DNA of 64,000 nucleotides from Cinnamomum chago (taxonomy: Eukaryota > Streptophyta > Magnoliopsida > Laurales > Lauraceae): positions 33,150,501-33,214,500 of the forward strand of contig CP142453.1 of assembly GCA_038049695.1 (NCBI GenBank). Reading direction: 5' to 3'. Below are positions 44,845 through 56,089 of this stretch, piece by piece; within the stretch, counting starts at the first letter, position 1, and each line of letters starts with the position of its first letter. The position numbers and the translations under genes were made by a program. The notes below the pieces were generated by a model. It had not been told where the DNA came from and did not search any database. It worked only from the letters and a program-made list of their open reading frames with translations.

Positions 44845-47800
44845 TTAGCTGCAAGCCTGAATAGTCCTTGAATGAGTGAAACTTGGTGCCGAGTGTTGCA
44901 AATGAGCTTCGAATTCAGGTAGTGGAATGACAGTTTCAAAAGCTTCAACAAGCAGTGCAACTCTACGCTTTCGAGCTGGTGCCAGTTTGGTCACAGCCTG
45001 TTGGAGTGCATAATCAATCATCCATTCCTCTGCGTTCTTCCTTTCGTCCACCATTTGATGTCTGAGATCTACCTTTTCTGCTTCTGGGTCAGGCTCTCGG
45101 TCTAGATATTGTGGTGCTCTTGGGTTGAACTTCTTCAATTGCTCACAGTTCACAATGGGCCTCTTGCCTGCCTTTCTGGGTTTTCCTTTCAGCTTATTAC
45201 ATGTCTCAAGTGGAGGCTCGTTGGCATTGGTTCCTGCATTGATGGTTTCATATTTCTCTGGGATTTGGATATTATCTGCTCTAATGTATGGTTCTTCAGT
45301 ACTCAACATGGGTTTGTCTTCTAATTGCATTTCGTTATCAGTTACTATGCAGTCTTCTGCAGTAGTGGAGCCGTATCTTTCTGTATCATCGCATTCTTCA
45401 AAACAATTAGATTTTGAGATGCAACAATACTCAAGCTTGGCCTGATCCTTTTCTGAATCCCTATTTTTGTCCATATTATGCATACCTGGTTGATCATCAA
45501 ATGTGCACTGGGTTGCAGGAGGGATGCTCTGATCAGGAGTGAAGCTGTCTGGATCGATCACTTCTTGATTGGATTTGTTCTCCTGGATTATACTCCCTTC
45601 AGATTGGAAAACTTCAGTCTCCATATTTATGTATTCTGCAGTGTGATTTTCATTGGCTATGTCTAGACATGTTTCAGAAAACTCGGGATTTTGGATTTTG
45701 AGCAAGCCATTGGAGCCATTGCCTTCTTTCCTTTCTGCCTCATCTCCAACAACATCGACACTCTGGAGAACTTGTTCTTGGCTGTAATCAAATGCAATTG
45801 CTAAATGATCCATTTCCGATTCAGAAGTTTCAGATGTTTGACCTTTGAGCACGCTTCCATCATCTAGTTCATTTGGTTGAGGGCTTTCTGGATCTGTCTC
45901 TGCATGTTGGAAGCCTGAGCTGTTGTCCCCTGTAGCTGCACTCTGATCTGTTACAGTATCTGATTCGAGAGGTCTCAGCTCGGTGGGTAAGAGGTCCTCT
46001 TTGGTGTCAGCTTTCACTGGAGCATGTTCGTAGAAGAAATCATAGTCATATTCAGGATTTGATTTCTGATCAGCTTGAGTTGAATTGCTGAAGACCTCTT
46101 CATCAGATGGTGTTACATTTGTGTTGTGGATGGTGCTATTCAGTATATCGCATTCTGATTCTTCTGCATGTTGAACAGTGCTCTCTTCAGATGCATCCGA
46201 TGCTTCATTAATCTCCAAACTCTCATCTCTAGCATTTAATTTGAGATTGTTGCATCCATAGGCAGCACCACCAAATAAAGTCAGGATGCTTTCGGTGTCT
46301 TCTTCGCATGCTTCTTGTAACACGATTGTTTCTTCAGTTTCTTCTTCATATGTTCTAACAGAATCATCTGAATCACAGGCAAGCTCCTGAGGATCTTCAT
46401 TCCCTGGTAAATAGGCAGTTACTGAAACAGACCCATCATCAGAGAACATGGAATAATCAATCCCATTATCAGCATATGGAACTTCTTCCTCTTCCCAATC
46501 CATATCAATTGCATCAGAAACTGATGCATCTTTATCAATCCCTCCCCAAATAATTTCTGTTTCCTTGCTTCCATTGCTCTCAATCCAGCATTCAGAAGGT
46601 AGTTCCACTTGAACTTCTTGTATCCAATGGCCCAGATTGTCCGTATCATGAGCTTCCTCCTCCTGATCAAATTCATCATCTTCATGAAAGGCCATTGAAA
46701 CATCCATTTCTGCAGTGGAAAGAGCACTATTCTGGCCTAGATCGTCTCCGTCAATAGTTTTAGAATTTGGTTCATCAAACTGGCTTTTAGTGTCTTCATC
46801 CTCTTCTTCTATATCTGTTTCAGTGATTTCACTAGAAGCAGGTGGTGGTTTCTCATCATTGCCATCTGACGATGCTTCCTCAAGAACTTGAGGAATTTCA
46901 GGAAAGTCGAGTTTCGGGCCATCATCGCCATTGCAGAGCTTTCTTGCATCACCATAGTTCACTGATTCAGCAATCTCTCCTTTCGGATTGGCAAAGATCT
47001 CAACAAAGAAATCTGTGTGAACTTCTACCACAGGAGAGTTAGCTGAGCCAGCTGAATCTGATTCTAGAATCATAGGATCTCCATCAAAGACCATCTGTCC
47101 TGTATCAATTTCTTTAGTTCTATCTCCAGATAGTCCTTTCAGTTTCATGCTCTTTTGGGTCTTGAGGAAGCGCCTCCTCGCCAACAAGAAATGCTTCAGT
47201 GGTGGCGAAGGCACGTGATGATGACCATTCAGAGAGCAGTAAGTATACGGACAGACCTTCATGACTGAAGTTCCTTCTGATTCAGTTCCCCCCGGATGAA
47301 GATCCACATACATGGGGAAATTGGAATCCTTCAAAGTCGATGAACAGGTCGCCCGGTTCACATCCAAATTGGGATACAAAGCCACCCCACAGCTCTTCTT
47401 CATAGAAGACCAGACCGGTCTCAAACTAGACTTCCTCATTAAAACCTTCATGGGTTTTAGAGAAGAGGCCGAAGAAGGCTTCGGACGATTTGAATTCCTT
47501 GACTTCTTGCTCTCATCAAGTGTCATAGTCGGTGGACTTACCTGAAACAGCAAGCTCTCCCTCCTTGCATCCGAACTACTCGTGGGCTTCATGTAATTCG
47601 GTGACCTGTATGGTGTCTTCTTCTGTTTAGCAGCGGTGTCTGATACATCGAAGGAGAGTTTCTTGAATCGCGACTGGTCTCGTCTCACCGGCGATCTTAA
47701 GCTCCCAAAATCCGAGGACTTGAATGATCTCGACTTCTTCATCTTCTTCTTGATTTCACCTCCACCCTGGTTGCGGCTATCTGGGTGTTGATGACATGGT

Positions 47801-47892
47801 TTCAGAGCTGCTGACCGCTTCTCCAATGTAGTGTGGCTATTTAATGATTCAGCTTGGATGTCAAGCTTGTTCACTACTTTCCTTTGGACCAT
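44845..47892 (-). CDS. Plant calmodulin-binding protein (PICBP-like)
   Basis: A 1015-residue single-exon protein of the plant calmodulin-binding family (Pfam PF07839 type; relatives include pathogen-induced PICBP). The N-terminal half is basic and Ser/Lys-rich: KKKMKKSRSFKSSDFGSLRSP (48-68), NYMKPTSSSDARRESLLF (99-116) and the family block VMKVCPYTYCSLNGHHHVP (210-228) with RRRFLKTQKSMKLKG after it. The middle is long, acidic and probably disordered. The calmodulin-binding domain is C-terminal (about 890-990): KKFNPRAPQYLD, RHQMVDERKNAEEWMIDYAL, then KLAPARKRRVALLVEAFETV, a basic amphipathic helix fitting calmodulin binding. The ATG at 47892 is the first in frame and begins MVQRKV as in relatives. 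The frame is intact. The precise role and location are unknown; calcium signalling is inferred from the family. Confidence 0.88.
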   Translation of the reverse strand: MVQRKVVNKLDIQAESLNSHTTLEKRSAALKPCHQHPDSRNQGGGEIKKKMKKSRSFKSSDFGSLRSPVRRDQSRFKKLSFDVSDTAAKQKKTPYRSPNYMKPTSSSDARRESLLFQVSPPTMTLDESKKSRNSNRPKPSSASSLKPMKVLMRKSSLRPVWSSMKKSCGVALYPNLDVNRATCSSTLKDSNFPMYVDLHPGGTESEGTSVMKVCPYTYCSLNGHHHVPSPPLKHFLLARRRFLKTQKSMKLKGLSGDRTKEIDTGQMVFDGDPMILESDSAGSANSPVVEVHTDFFVEIFANPKGEIAESVNYGDARKLCNGDDGPKLDFPEIPQVLEEASSDGNDEKPPPASSEITETDIEEEDEDTKSQFDEPNSKTIDGDDLGQNSALSTAEMDVSMAFHEDDEFDQEEEAHDTDNLGHWIQEVQVELPSECWIESNGSKETEIIWGGIDKDASVSDAIDMDWEEEEVPYADNGIDYSMFSDDGSVSVTAYLPGNEDPQELACDSDDSVRTYEEETEETIVLQEACEEDTESILTLFGGAAYGCNNLKLNARDESLEINEASDASEESTVQHAEESECDILNSTIHNTNVTPSDEEVFSNSTQADQKSNPEYDYDFFYEHAPVKADTKEDLLPTELRPLESDTVTDQSAATGDNSSGFQHAETDPESPQPNELDDGSVLKGQTSETSESEMDHLAIAFDYSQEQVLQSVDVVGDEAERKEGNGSNGLLKIQNPEFSETCLDIANENHTAEYINMETEVFQSEGSIIQENKSNQEVIDPDSFTPDQSIPPATQCTFDDQPGMHNMDKNRDSEKDQAKLEYCCISKSNCFEECDDTERYGSTTAEDCIVTDNEMQLEDKPMLSTEEPYIRADNIQIPEKYETINAGTNANEPPLETCNKLKGKPRKAGKRPIVNCEQLKKFNPRAPQYLDREPDPEAEKVDLRHQMVDERKNAEEWMIDYALQQAVTKLAPARKRRVALLVEAFETVIPLPEFEAHLQHSAPSFTHSRTIQACS

Positions 47893-47931
47893 CTTGGAAG
47901 GAAGAAATTCTCTGGTTTTTCTCTCTTTCCT

Positions 47932-47958
47932 CTACATGGGAGCTGAGTTTGAAGGCAT
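47932..47958 (-). promoter_or_regulatory. Short upstream ORF before the calmodulin-binding CDS
   Basis: In the leader an ATG at 47958 opens an 8-residue frame (MPSNSAPM) that stops at 47932, 39 bases before the main start codon. If it is in the transcript it may lower translation of the main frame. The transcript start was not located. Confidence 0.45.
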
Positions 47959-47959
47959 G

Positions 47960-49450
47960 GAAGGAGGAAAAGTAGTCTTGTTGTTGGAGATGAAGGTTTC
48001 CTAAGGGGCAAAAAAACTCTCAAACCCAGCAACCAGACTCCAAAGATTCCATGCCTGAAGTTGGTGGCATTGGGTAGCTTCTTGCTTTTGAAATCTGGTT
48101 GTGACTGGGTCCCACCAGATTAGAATATGGCTAAGATAAGAAGCAGAGGAACTGATGCTCATCTGCACTAGGGGAGGTGTATGGGTTGTGCACGAGTGCA
48201 TGTGTGCGTGTGCGCATTTTTCATGTTCTTGTGGCATGGATGGGAGTTATAAATGGTTAGTGGTGTTTTTAGGGAAAAGCTCTTTCTTCTTTAGATATTT
48301 AACTTGGGTAGCCGTCCAATTGTCCTGCTTGTATTCCTTGAGAAAGAGCAAAGCTACAAGCCAGTGGGTCATCCGACCTGGATTCATGACAGTAAAGTGA
48401 AAACTAATTGCTCCTGACCCATTTTTTTTATTTTAGATCTTCAGATTTTAATGGCTATACACATAATACGAATGGAAACGTCCCTGTTTGGACGAATCAG
48501 GAGGCGACACCTGAGGGGGCAGAGAGGGGGCCGAGAAAAGAGAAATAGGGTCTCTTTCCTCCGCCCCCCTTGCATGTCGCCCCACTATTTGGACGAAATA
48601 GGGGATCCGGATCCAATAAGGATATTTATGTTGATTGCTAGCTCAGCTGACAAGGGACATCAAAGTCCTCTAAGGGGAGGCAGGATAGCTAGGTTTCAGG
48701 ATGATGATGATAAATTTAACTTCAATTATAACAAGTCTCAATGCTAGTAGTTGAACCAATGTCAACTTAGGGTTAATTTCAATTTTCAAAAAATAAGGTG
48801 TGTGTGAAAAGATTTGATTGATCAAGGGACATCTTTATATAATAAAAATAGGTTTACGGGAGAGCGCGCGTGTGGGGTGGGGGTGGGGGTGGTTATGGAG
48901 AATTTGCCTTGCAGACAGCACCCTATTTACAGGGGTTTGGGTTAATATTTCCATCCTTATTAACAACTGAGTTTGGTTTGGATTGATTGAGCCATACATA
49001 TTACTTGGCCTGCCTGGATTCGACACTACCCTACTTATTCTGCTTTGACCTGCTAAGTGGACCCTAACTTGGGTTGGCACTTTCAACTTTGAGCTCAGAT
49101 GGATCAACAGGTGAGGTTAGGGCGGTGCCATACTCATTATTCATAGTGGTCAACCGGGCCCATTGTCAACCTTGGTTGGTATTGGTAGGCCGGCCCCTAG
49201 CCATTGAACATGTTATGTTTCTTCAAACTTCATACCATCTATTTTTAATTCTTGTGAGCCGTTTAATTAGGAGGTTGGGATTGTTCAATCAATGTGTTTT
49301 GTTCAATCAATGTGTTTTAAGGCCCACCACCAAATGAACGGTTTTTCGCATCAGGTACATCAGTCTCACGTGGGAATCCTGCCCCAAAAATAAATAAATA
49401 AATAAAAAGGTGTCCAACACGGAATCATTTTGTTCCATAGAAATGGTTGA
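47960..49450. other. Promoter side of the calmodulin-binding gene, then intergenic
   Basis: The first 200-300 bases should hold the leader and promoter, but I see no clear TATA box. Beyond that there is a G-rich run near 48876-48890 and a 17-bp tandem 'ttcaatcaatgtgtttt' (49286-49319). No other gene is seen. Confidence 0.45.
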
Positions 49451-49458
49451 GGGTCTGA

Positions 49459-49616
49459 CCCCAAGGAGTTGGTTGAGTGGTCAGGACCACAGTTCCTCCC
49501 TTTTTCAGAGTTAGAGGTCTTGGTATCGACCCCTGTTTTTACTCCGCTTCTCTCTTGGCCCGAAGGAAATAGTTTAGCCCAAAGGGTTGAGAACCCTCCA
49601 TTAGAAGAAAAAAAAA
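49459..49616 (+). mobile_element. tRNA-derived SINE, family 1 (short copy)
   Basis: It shares the A-box-like GAGTTGGTTGAGTGGTCAGG, the B-box-like GGTCTTGGTATCGACC, the 'agcccaaagggttg.gaaccctcc' tail and a poly-A end with the copy at 13848-14073. It lacks about 60 internal bases. Target-site duplication: GGGTCTGA (49451-49458) and GGGTTTGA (49617-49624), one difference. Confidence 0.85.
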
Positions 49617-49624
49617 GGGTTTGA

Positions 49625-50252
49625 TGGTCAGATTGGTGTGACCCTCATTGGTTTTTTCTTTTAGGTAATAAAAGACAAATTGGTTCTTGAAATGGCGATG
49701 ATACTCTCGGTCTCAATCTTTTTCTTTCTTTTTTAACTGTGGGGTCCACTTTTTCTCATGATCTGTGGAGGCCCTAGGGTTTATTTACATCAAAGTTGAT
49801 GTACTGTTATCCTAAAATATCTTTCCGTCCCCGATGGTAGTTTAGCAATGACTGAGTATCAATTTCCCGTCTTCCTGTATTTATTCTCATTGAAAAAGAG
49901 AAACCAGTTGATGTCAAAGTTTGAATCTTCCATCTTTGTTTTTCCAACTTTAGTCACTTCAGTAGAAATATATTTCTTTAAGTACTGTGCAAACAAAGGT
50001 GCCCTGAGCAATGTTATGAAGCATGCATGGCCAACAAAGTATTCCAGCATTGGTGAAATTAAATTTGTATTTTGAATATCACTCTACACAACCTATGAAG
50101 CTGGTTGAATTTCATTTATGAACCATGGTCTGCACAGTTGAGGATTTTGAAAGATGAACATTATATATACTTTATTATGGTGTAATGGGATGCCATATTT
50201 GAAGGGACATTTAACCTAGCTAGCTTTCTCATCAATTCCGGGGTGTTTGGTT
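49625..50252. other. Intergenic, no gene seen
   Basis: AT-rich sequence with short frames (a 75-codon frame at 49848 has no family resemblance). Confidence 0.5.
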
Positions 50253-50260
50253 GTCATCAA

Positions 50261-51361
50261 TAGAGATGTCAAACGGGCCGTGCCGGCCCACCCGTGCCAC
50301 GGGCCGGGCTGGCACGGCCCGCCCCAGCTAGCGGGCCGGGCCGGCACGGCCCGCCAGGGAAAACCCCTGGCACGGCACGGCCCACTGGCACGGCCCGCCA
50401 TGGGGCGGGCTGGACCGGGCCGGCCCAGGCGGGCTGGCGGGCCAGGCGAGCCTGCTGGGCTGGGCTGTTTTTTTCTTTTTTTTCTTTTTTTTTTCATTCT
50501 TTCTTTCTTTCTTTTTTTTTCTTTCTTTCATGCATTCATTCATTCTTTCTTTCTTTTCTTTCTTTCATTCATTCTTTCTTTCTTTTTTTGTTTTTTTTTT
50601 CTTTCTTTCTTTCTTTGTTTTTTTTTTTCTTTCTTTCATTGTTTCTTTCATTCTTTTTTTTTTTCTTTCTTTCTTTCATTCTTTCTTTCTTTCTTTTTTT
50701 TTTCTTTCTTTCTTTCTATCTTTCATTCTTTTTTTTTTTCTTTCTTTCATTCTTTCTTTCTTTGTTTTTTTTCTTTCTTTCTTTCTTTCTTCGTTTTTTT
50801 TTTCTTTCTTTCTTTCTTTCTTTTTTTTTTCTTTCTTTCATTCTTTCTTTCTTTGTTTTTTTTTCTTTCTTTCTTTCATTCTTTTTTTTTTCTTTCTTTC
50901 ATTCTTTCTTTCTTTGTTTTTTTTCTTTCTTTCTTTCTTTCTTTGTTTTTTTCTCTTTCTTTCTTTCATTCTTTCTTTGTTTTTTTTCTTTCTTTCTTTC
51001 TTTTTTCTTGCTTTCATTCTTTCATTCTTTGTTTTTTTTTTCTTTCTTTCTTTTTTTATTTTTTTTCTTTCTTTCTTTTTTTTTTTTTATTTTTTCTGTT
51101 GGGCTGGCTGGCGGGCTTCGGGCCTGGCGTGCCCAGCGGGCTGATCCCAGCGTGCCCAGCGGGCTGGAGCTCCCAGCCCAGTGGGCTGGCGTGCCTGGCG
51201 GGCCCGGGCCTGGCGGGCCAACGGGCCCAAGGACCTTGGCCCAGCACGGCCCGTGTCTCGGGCCGTGCCTTGTGGGCCGGGCCGTTGACCGGGCCGTGCC
51301 GTGCCACGGGCCGTTGACTAGCGTGCTGGTTCGGCCCGGCCCGGCCCATTTGACATCTCTA
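50261..51361. mobile_element. Non-autonomous hAT element filled by a pyrimidine tract
   Basis: The left end reads TAGAGATGTCAAACGGGCCG and the reverse complement of the right end reads TAGAGATGTCAAATGGGCCG. A perfect 8-bp duplication, GTCATCAA, flanks it (50253-50260 and 51362-51369). The sub-terminal 200-260 bp on each side is made of GC-rich, palindromic 'ggcacggcccg' type repeats. The core is one TTTC-type tract. The frames of 356 and 369 codons across it (FFFLSFFLSFF...) are repeat translations, not genes. Confidence 0.93.
50467..51095 (+). repeat. (TTTC)n-like pyrimidine tract of about 630 bp
   Basis: Almost pure T and C with occasional A (CATTC) and G (CTTTG). The G-marked units repeat at spacings of about 29, 34, 52, 60 and 92 bp, so there is some higher-order repetition over the tetramer. 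It occupies the centre of the hAT element at 50261-51361. Confidence 0.95.
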
Positions 51362-51369
51362 GTCATCAA

Positions 51370-52120
51370 GGACCAGTTTAGGGATACAAAAAGATATTTG
51401 TGAAAGAAGGGATGGCCAATCATATCGATATATTTATTGCTAATGTTGTTAATGATTTGAAAAGTTAAAAAAAGTCAGTGTCCCACCTTGATGTGACTTT
51501 CCATGTGAATCAGTGGAAACAGGATGCTAAAATCACCGGAAACAGTTTCTTTGAGCCTATCAAAGGTTCCCCTAAAAGGGACTCTGTTATTTCATGGGGC
51601 CTTTAGATGCAGGATAGCAGGAAAAAAACTTTAGTAAGGGCCTTCGTTTGGAGGTATTTTTATGAAAATCTTTTATGCTGAGAATTCCTAATAGCAATGA
51701 TCCTAGGATCATTCCAAATTACTCAATAAGTTTAAAGCAAATTAGGGATAATTTGTATTAGGTTGAGGTTGTAGCTTAGTTGGTTATGAACTTGGCTATA
51801 GTAAGTGTGAGAGTGCATTGAGTCCTCCGTATAGCTAAAAATGATCATTTTATATTTCCCTCAAAGTAAATTGTCAATAGCCAAAATTCGACATCCTTTT
51901 TTTCTTGTTTTACTTATTTTTTTGACATATATTCATTTAAGGTCTCTTTGTTTGCACATAATTAATAGGAACTGAATACAAACGAATTGATGTTGTAAAT
52001 AGTTCAAATGAAGATCCAAGGTTAATATACAAAAGTGACCATCATGTAACCTCCCTTTTCATGAAAGTGAATCAAGGGAAGAGAGCAAATGAATACCTAG
52101 TGATCACACTAGTTTCTTTT
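51370..52120. other. Intergenic, with a weak tRNA-like segment
   Basis: Near 51772 'gttgtagcttagttggttatgaac' resembles an A box and could be a decayed SINE, but no clear B box or tail follows. Otherwise nothing is recognised. Confidence 0.35.
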
Positions 52121-52560
52121 TTTTTTTTTTCTTGAAAAGGTAACGACATATTTCATTTAAGAATAACTAGATAACAAGTAATACATCAAGAACACGAGAA
52201 AGGAGGATGAGGAAGGTGCAAGAGAGATGCAACACCCCAACCTCAAAAGAAAGAAATACACCCGAATTACATTATCACACCAACCCAAGGAAGTAACTTA
52301 TTAACCCCTTGCTTGGTTAATACATCCGCCATGAAATTAGTGAATGTAACCTCGTGTTGAAAGGAAACATCAATGTTAGCCAACAACTCCAAAATATCAT
52401 GAAAATGGAATTGAAATCTCTAAGGGTTAGCCTTCCACCTAGACACTCAAGCGACTGCATTAGAAGAATCACTCTCCTCAACTAGCGGACGACCATATCT
52501 TCTAAAAAATAATCTAAAGGCTTCCAAGATAGTTAAACAGTCTCAAACACGTGATCTTAC
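52121..52560 (-). mobile_element. 5'-truncated LINE (RNase H end, 3' UTR, poly-A)
   Basis: On the minus strand the product reads CLTILEAFRLFFRRYGRPLVEESDSS, then NAVA, stop, VSRWKANP, stop, RFQFHFHDILELLANIDVSFQHE, then FMADVLTKQGV and a normal stop. ESDSS and ADVLTKQGV are landmarks of the RNase H domain at the C-terminus of plant L1-type ORF2. The 3' UTR follows and ends in poly-A (the T run at about 52121-52134 on plus). The two internal stops stand where Trp is usual. Only the last 130 or so codons remain, a typical 5' truncation. Confidence 0.8.
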
Positions 52561-54391
52561 ACCCCATTGAACTACTATTTATCCCAAAATCAATTGGTGA
52601 TATGAAACGGTAAAACAATAATTTTATGGTGAGGGTAAAGGCTCGACTACAATTATGACTATTCAGGAGCGAGGGTAGACGTTGACCTCAACAACATCTC
52701 TCTTAATTTATCACTCGATTTCTTGAAAATGTTCATTAGTACAATGTGAGACCCACTATCATCTATCCAACTCCTCAAAGTAACCGCACATTAATTAACC
52801 ACTATTCTTGATTTGAGACTAAAATGTGGCTGGATGGAAATTCACACGGAAACACTTGGAAATTTCACTCTAGAAAGCTTTAGAAAATGTTGATGTGGCA
52901 CCTTTCAGTTTCTAGATTTTACAAAGATCTCTACAAAATCACCCTCAGCAAAGGGACATTAATGATTCCCCGTCTTGTGTTAGCCTAGCAATGGCATATC
53001 TGTAATTAATTTCAGGTAGGTGGATGATGAGAATCCATGACTCGGACAGGGCACCGACCAGTGTGCGAGTGGGAGGAGATTGATATACACCAAAGGGAAC
53101 ACGCAAGGTGTGCCATGGTCGGCTAAAATGCGCTGTTTGTGGGCCCCACATAGTCGAATGGCCGGCAAAAAAGACAGACTTTCCTTGGAAATGCTGAAGC
53201 AGACGCACATCACTTATTTTGGCAACTTTCTTTATTTTCTTCTTTCTTTCCTTTCACTTCCTTTATCCCACTTCAGCTTCGGCCGACCCACAACTTCAAT
53301 TTCCCATCCCCCAGCAATACCATGGGACTTTTGGTCAAAGGATTGTACCCATTGATTGCAAGGGGTCCAAATTTTTTTGAGTACAATGCGAAACCTGCAA
53401 TCCAACAATCATATTAGATATTAGAAGATTTTACGTAATTTGGTAAAACCGCCTGCATATATGACAAGAGAGTAGTGACTCACATCTTGACTCTTTTCAT
53501 AATCTATGATTACAGATTACATGTCCTCTCGCTTTCTTACTCTCTAAGAAAGCCCCAACATATATAATAACTAAAATAGCCTTGACCCTAAACCCGGGCA
53601 TTGGCTAATTCAATGAACCACTTTGGTAAACTCGGAATACAAGACATAAGCCCAACATATTAAATTGACCATTTGGGTAAGATGTAGATTTTATTTTTTA
53701 TTTTTCATTTTTTTTTATGTTCTACTTTTGTTTTCTCATGTGATCAGTCTGATGATGGCGCAATCCCAAATAGAGTACGAAATTAGGCCCAATTGGAAAC
53801 ATGGGGACTGTCGTATTGGGCAACTAGATTAAGAATCACGGTCACAAGGAACTCATGGCGCTGGCTTTGAAGAAATCTCTATGAATTTGGATTAAAATTT
53901 GTTCAGGCCTGAATGCCCGATTGTAGGAATGGTAAGAAATGTATTTCTACCAAGTGGGACAAATTGAAAGGCGAAAGTAAAGATCCACACATGAGAAATA
54001 AATAATCTTCTACTACTTGAAAATTGAATATCCAACCATCACCCTAGTGAACGAAATCTTAGAAAAGTTGAGTCTACCTTATATCTTTCACCCCTCACCT
54101 CTTTAGTATTTCTTGGATGGAACTAATTTTTATCATGAATTATAATGAAGTCAATTTCATTCAAACAAACAAGCCTTGCAGATAGAATTTGGTTGGAAAT
54201 TTGCTTAAGATTCAGTCGCTTGCTGAATTCGTATTGATTTCTCAAACACTTCGAAAAACTTATCCCTAGTATAGATTAAGAAAGAAGTGGAGATGCGGAA
54301 GAGGCTATCACATTTTTTTGGAACCTGTAGCACTAGATTGATGGGTGGGTAATCATTTCCTACAAAACATTATAATTTGATGGCCGCTGTG
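52561..54391. other. Intergenic, no gene seen
   Basis: Mixed composition. Overlapping frames of 77-91 codons on both strands around 52945-53355 have no recognisable family or splice context. No transposon ends were found. Confidence 0.45.
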
Positions 54392-54400
54392 GGCAGGATG

Positions 54401-54626
54401 AAGAACGGCTCCCTACCCGAGTAGTAAGGAGTGTCGGTTCTTACCTTGCTATCTGGGGTTCGAACTCCTAGTATGTCACCTTCCACTTGTACGAGCTCCT
54501 TTTTCACTTGTGTCGGCTTTCTTTTCGCTTGTGCGGGCATCCTTTTCACTTGAGTGGGCTACCTCCCCGTATGTATGCGGGCCCTTTCTTGAGTCTCAAC
54601 TCCTAACTAGGGGTTGAAAAAAAAAT
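54401..54626 (+). mobile_element. tRNA-derived SINE, family 3 (copy 1)
   Basis: The head GGCTCCCTACCCGAGTAGTA and the B-box-like GGGGTTCGAACTCC are followed by three copies of a 'ttttcrcttgtgyggg' type motif and a poly-A end. The flanks GGCAGGATG (54392-54400) and GGCAGGGTG (54627-54635) are a 9-bp duplication with one change. Confidence 0.78.
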
Positions 54627-54635
54627 GGCAGGGTG

Positions 54636-55325
54636 GGCAACTAAACTGGAAAGGTGGAATCATTCACATCTAGGGCTTAAACCTGTGTAGCCTAGGGCTC
54701 AAACTTGTGTACCTCATCACCCTAACAAAGGACTTTCATGGTCTGCAGCAAATGCGGAGTCTTCCAAAATAGTCTTCAATCGATTCGGTTCTTTATGGCA
54801 TGGCCCATTCGAGTAGGGGCCCATTAAACACCAACAATTTACAATCCCTAACACATGTACAGTCGGATGAAGACAGTGACCTATTAGTGATAAGTTTTAA
54901 CAGTCATCCGCCCCCACGTTCATGTACCTCTGCAAATGTAGTTCACTAAAGTAGGATAATAAGACAACTTTGAGGACTACATATGGTTTTAATTAAGAAT
55001 GAGAAGAATAAATTTCATTATCTTTTCAACACACCATGTTCTCTAATTTTGGAGTTTTGCATGGCCAACCACTGATTATTAGGAAAGAACCAAGTATCAT
55101 ATTGTCATTTAGCTCTAGGCTCGAGCCAAGCTTGAACTTAAGCTTAATTAGAAGTTGAGCTAAGCTAGGGTTGGGCTTGAAATTGGCTTAACACCGAATA
55201 CGAAGCTTAAATTCGGCCCGAGCTCATAAATTTAGATCCCTATAACAAGTCTGGTCAATTACAAATCATTCGATATTAACACAAATAAACGAATTATAAG
55301 TAGCAAATGATGTGGAACAAGGAGA
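54636..55325. other. Intergenic, no gene seen
   Basis: Contains a short imperfect tandem ('agggctyaaacytgtgta' at about 54662-54716) and 'gagctaagctagggttgggc' motifs of unknown origin. Confidence 0.4.
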
Positions 55326-55333
55326 GTGGTGGA

Positions 55334-55960
55334 CATGGGCGGCGCTACATGGATGTCAGTGGGGTCAATGAGCCATCTGTCTAGCAAAATAAATAAAAAA
55401 TAATGGACCCAACTTTTTTTTAAAAGAAAATTCCATTTTTTTTAGACATTCTGTTATTAACTCTTCATTTATCCTAACTTAACCTCTAAATGCGGTATTC
55501 TCCCCATATTAGAAGGAGAAAATCCTAACATTTATATTTAAGCGTATAGACTCCCAACCCCAACCGAGCAGCAGAGATCAATAGATGAATAACTGTTTAG
55601 TCACATATATTGAAAATGACGTGTTTTCAAGTGTTGATAATGAAGCTATTATGCAACAGTTTCAACAAATGAAAACCTGTCGAAAGCAACTGTAAGAGTA
55701 TATGTATTTTGATTTTCCTTTTGGATTAAGAACTATTAGTAACAATGTATTAAAATTTATAATTTTTTTATTTGAGAATTCAATGTTATCTTTGTCGGAT
55801 TGTCGGAAATAGATTATTTGAGAATTTTATATTATACTTGTCGAATTATCGAAGGTAGATGACAGATGTTGATAAAGGGAAAAATATATAAACTTATTCA
55901 ATTTGTGAAAAATAAGTCTTTTGTTGACCCTACCGACTCAAATTCCTAGAGCCGCCACTG
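55334..55960. mobile_element. hAT MITE, GGCGG-end family, long form
   Basis: The left end reads CATGGGCGGCGCTACATGG and the reverse complement of the right end reads CAGTGGCGGCTCTAGGAATT. The flanks GTGGTGGA (55326-55333) and GTAGTGGG (55961-55968) look like an old 8-bp duplication. The right-end region matches the left end of 30261-30917 in inverse orientation. AT-rich inside, without coding sequence. Confidence 0.7.
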
Positions 55961-56089
55961 GTAGTGGGTGTGTCAGGTTGGGTACAGGCTCAGGGTCAGG
56001 TGAATTTTCGGGAAAAAATGATGGACCAACTGTTATTGGACATATTTATTAATTGGGTTGAAAATGTCAATCAAACCCTAAATCCACGG

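Noticed and set aside
45109-47545. Several frames of 60-106 codons overlapping the calmodulin-binding gene
   Set aside because: Shadows in other frames of an intact 1015-codon gene with a recognised domain.
50247-51403. Frames of 356, 369 and 204 codons on plus and several on minus across the TTTC tract
   Set aside because: They are translations of a pyrimidine repeat inside a hAT element (Phe/Ser/Leu only) with GC-rich transposon ends attached.
51768-51835. tRNA-like segment 'gttgtagcttagttggtta'
   Set aside because: No acceptor-stem pairing or clear B box. At most a decayed SINE head.
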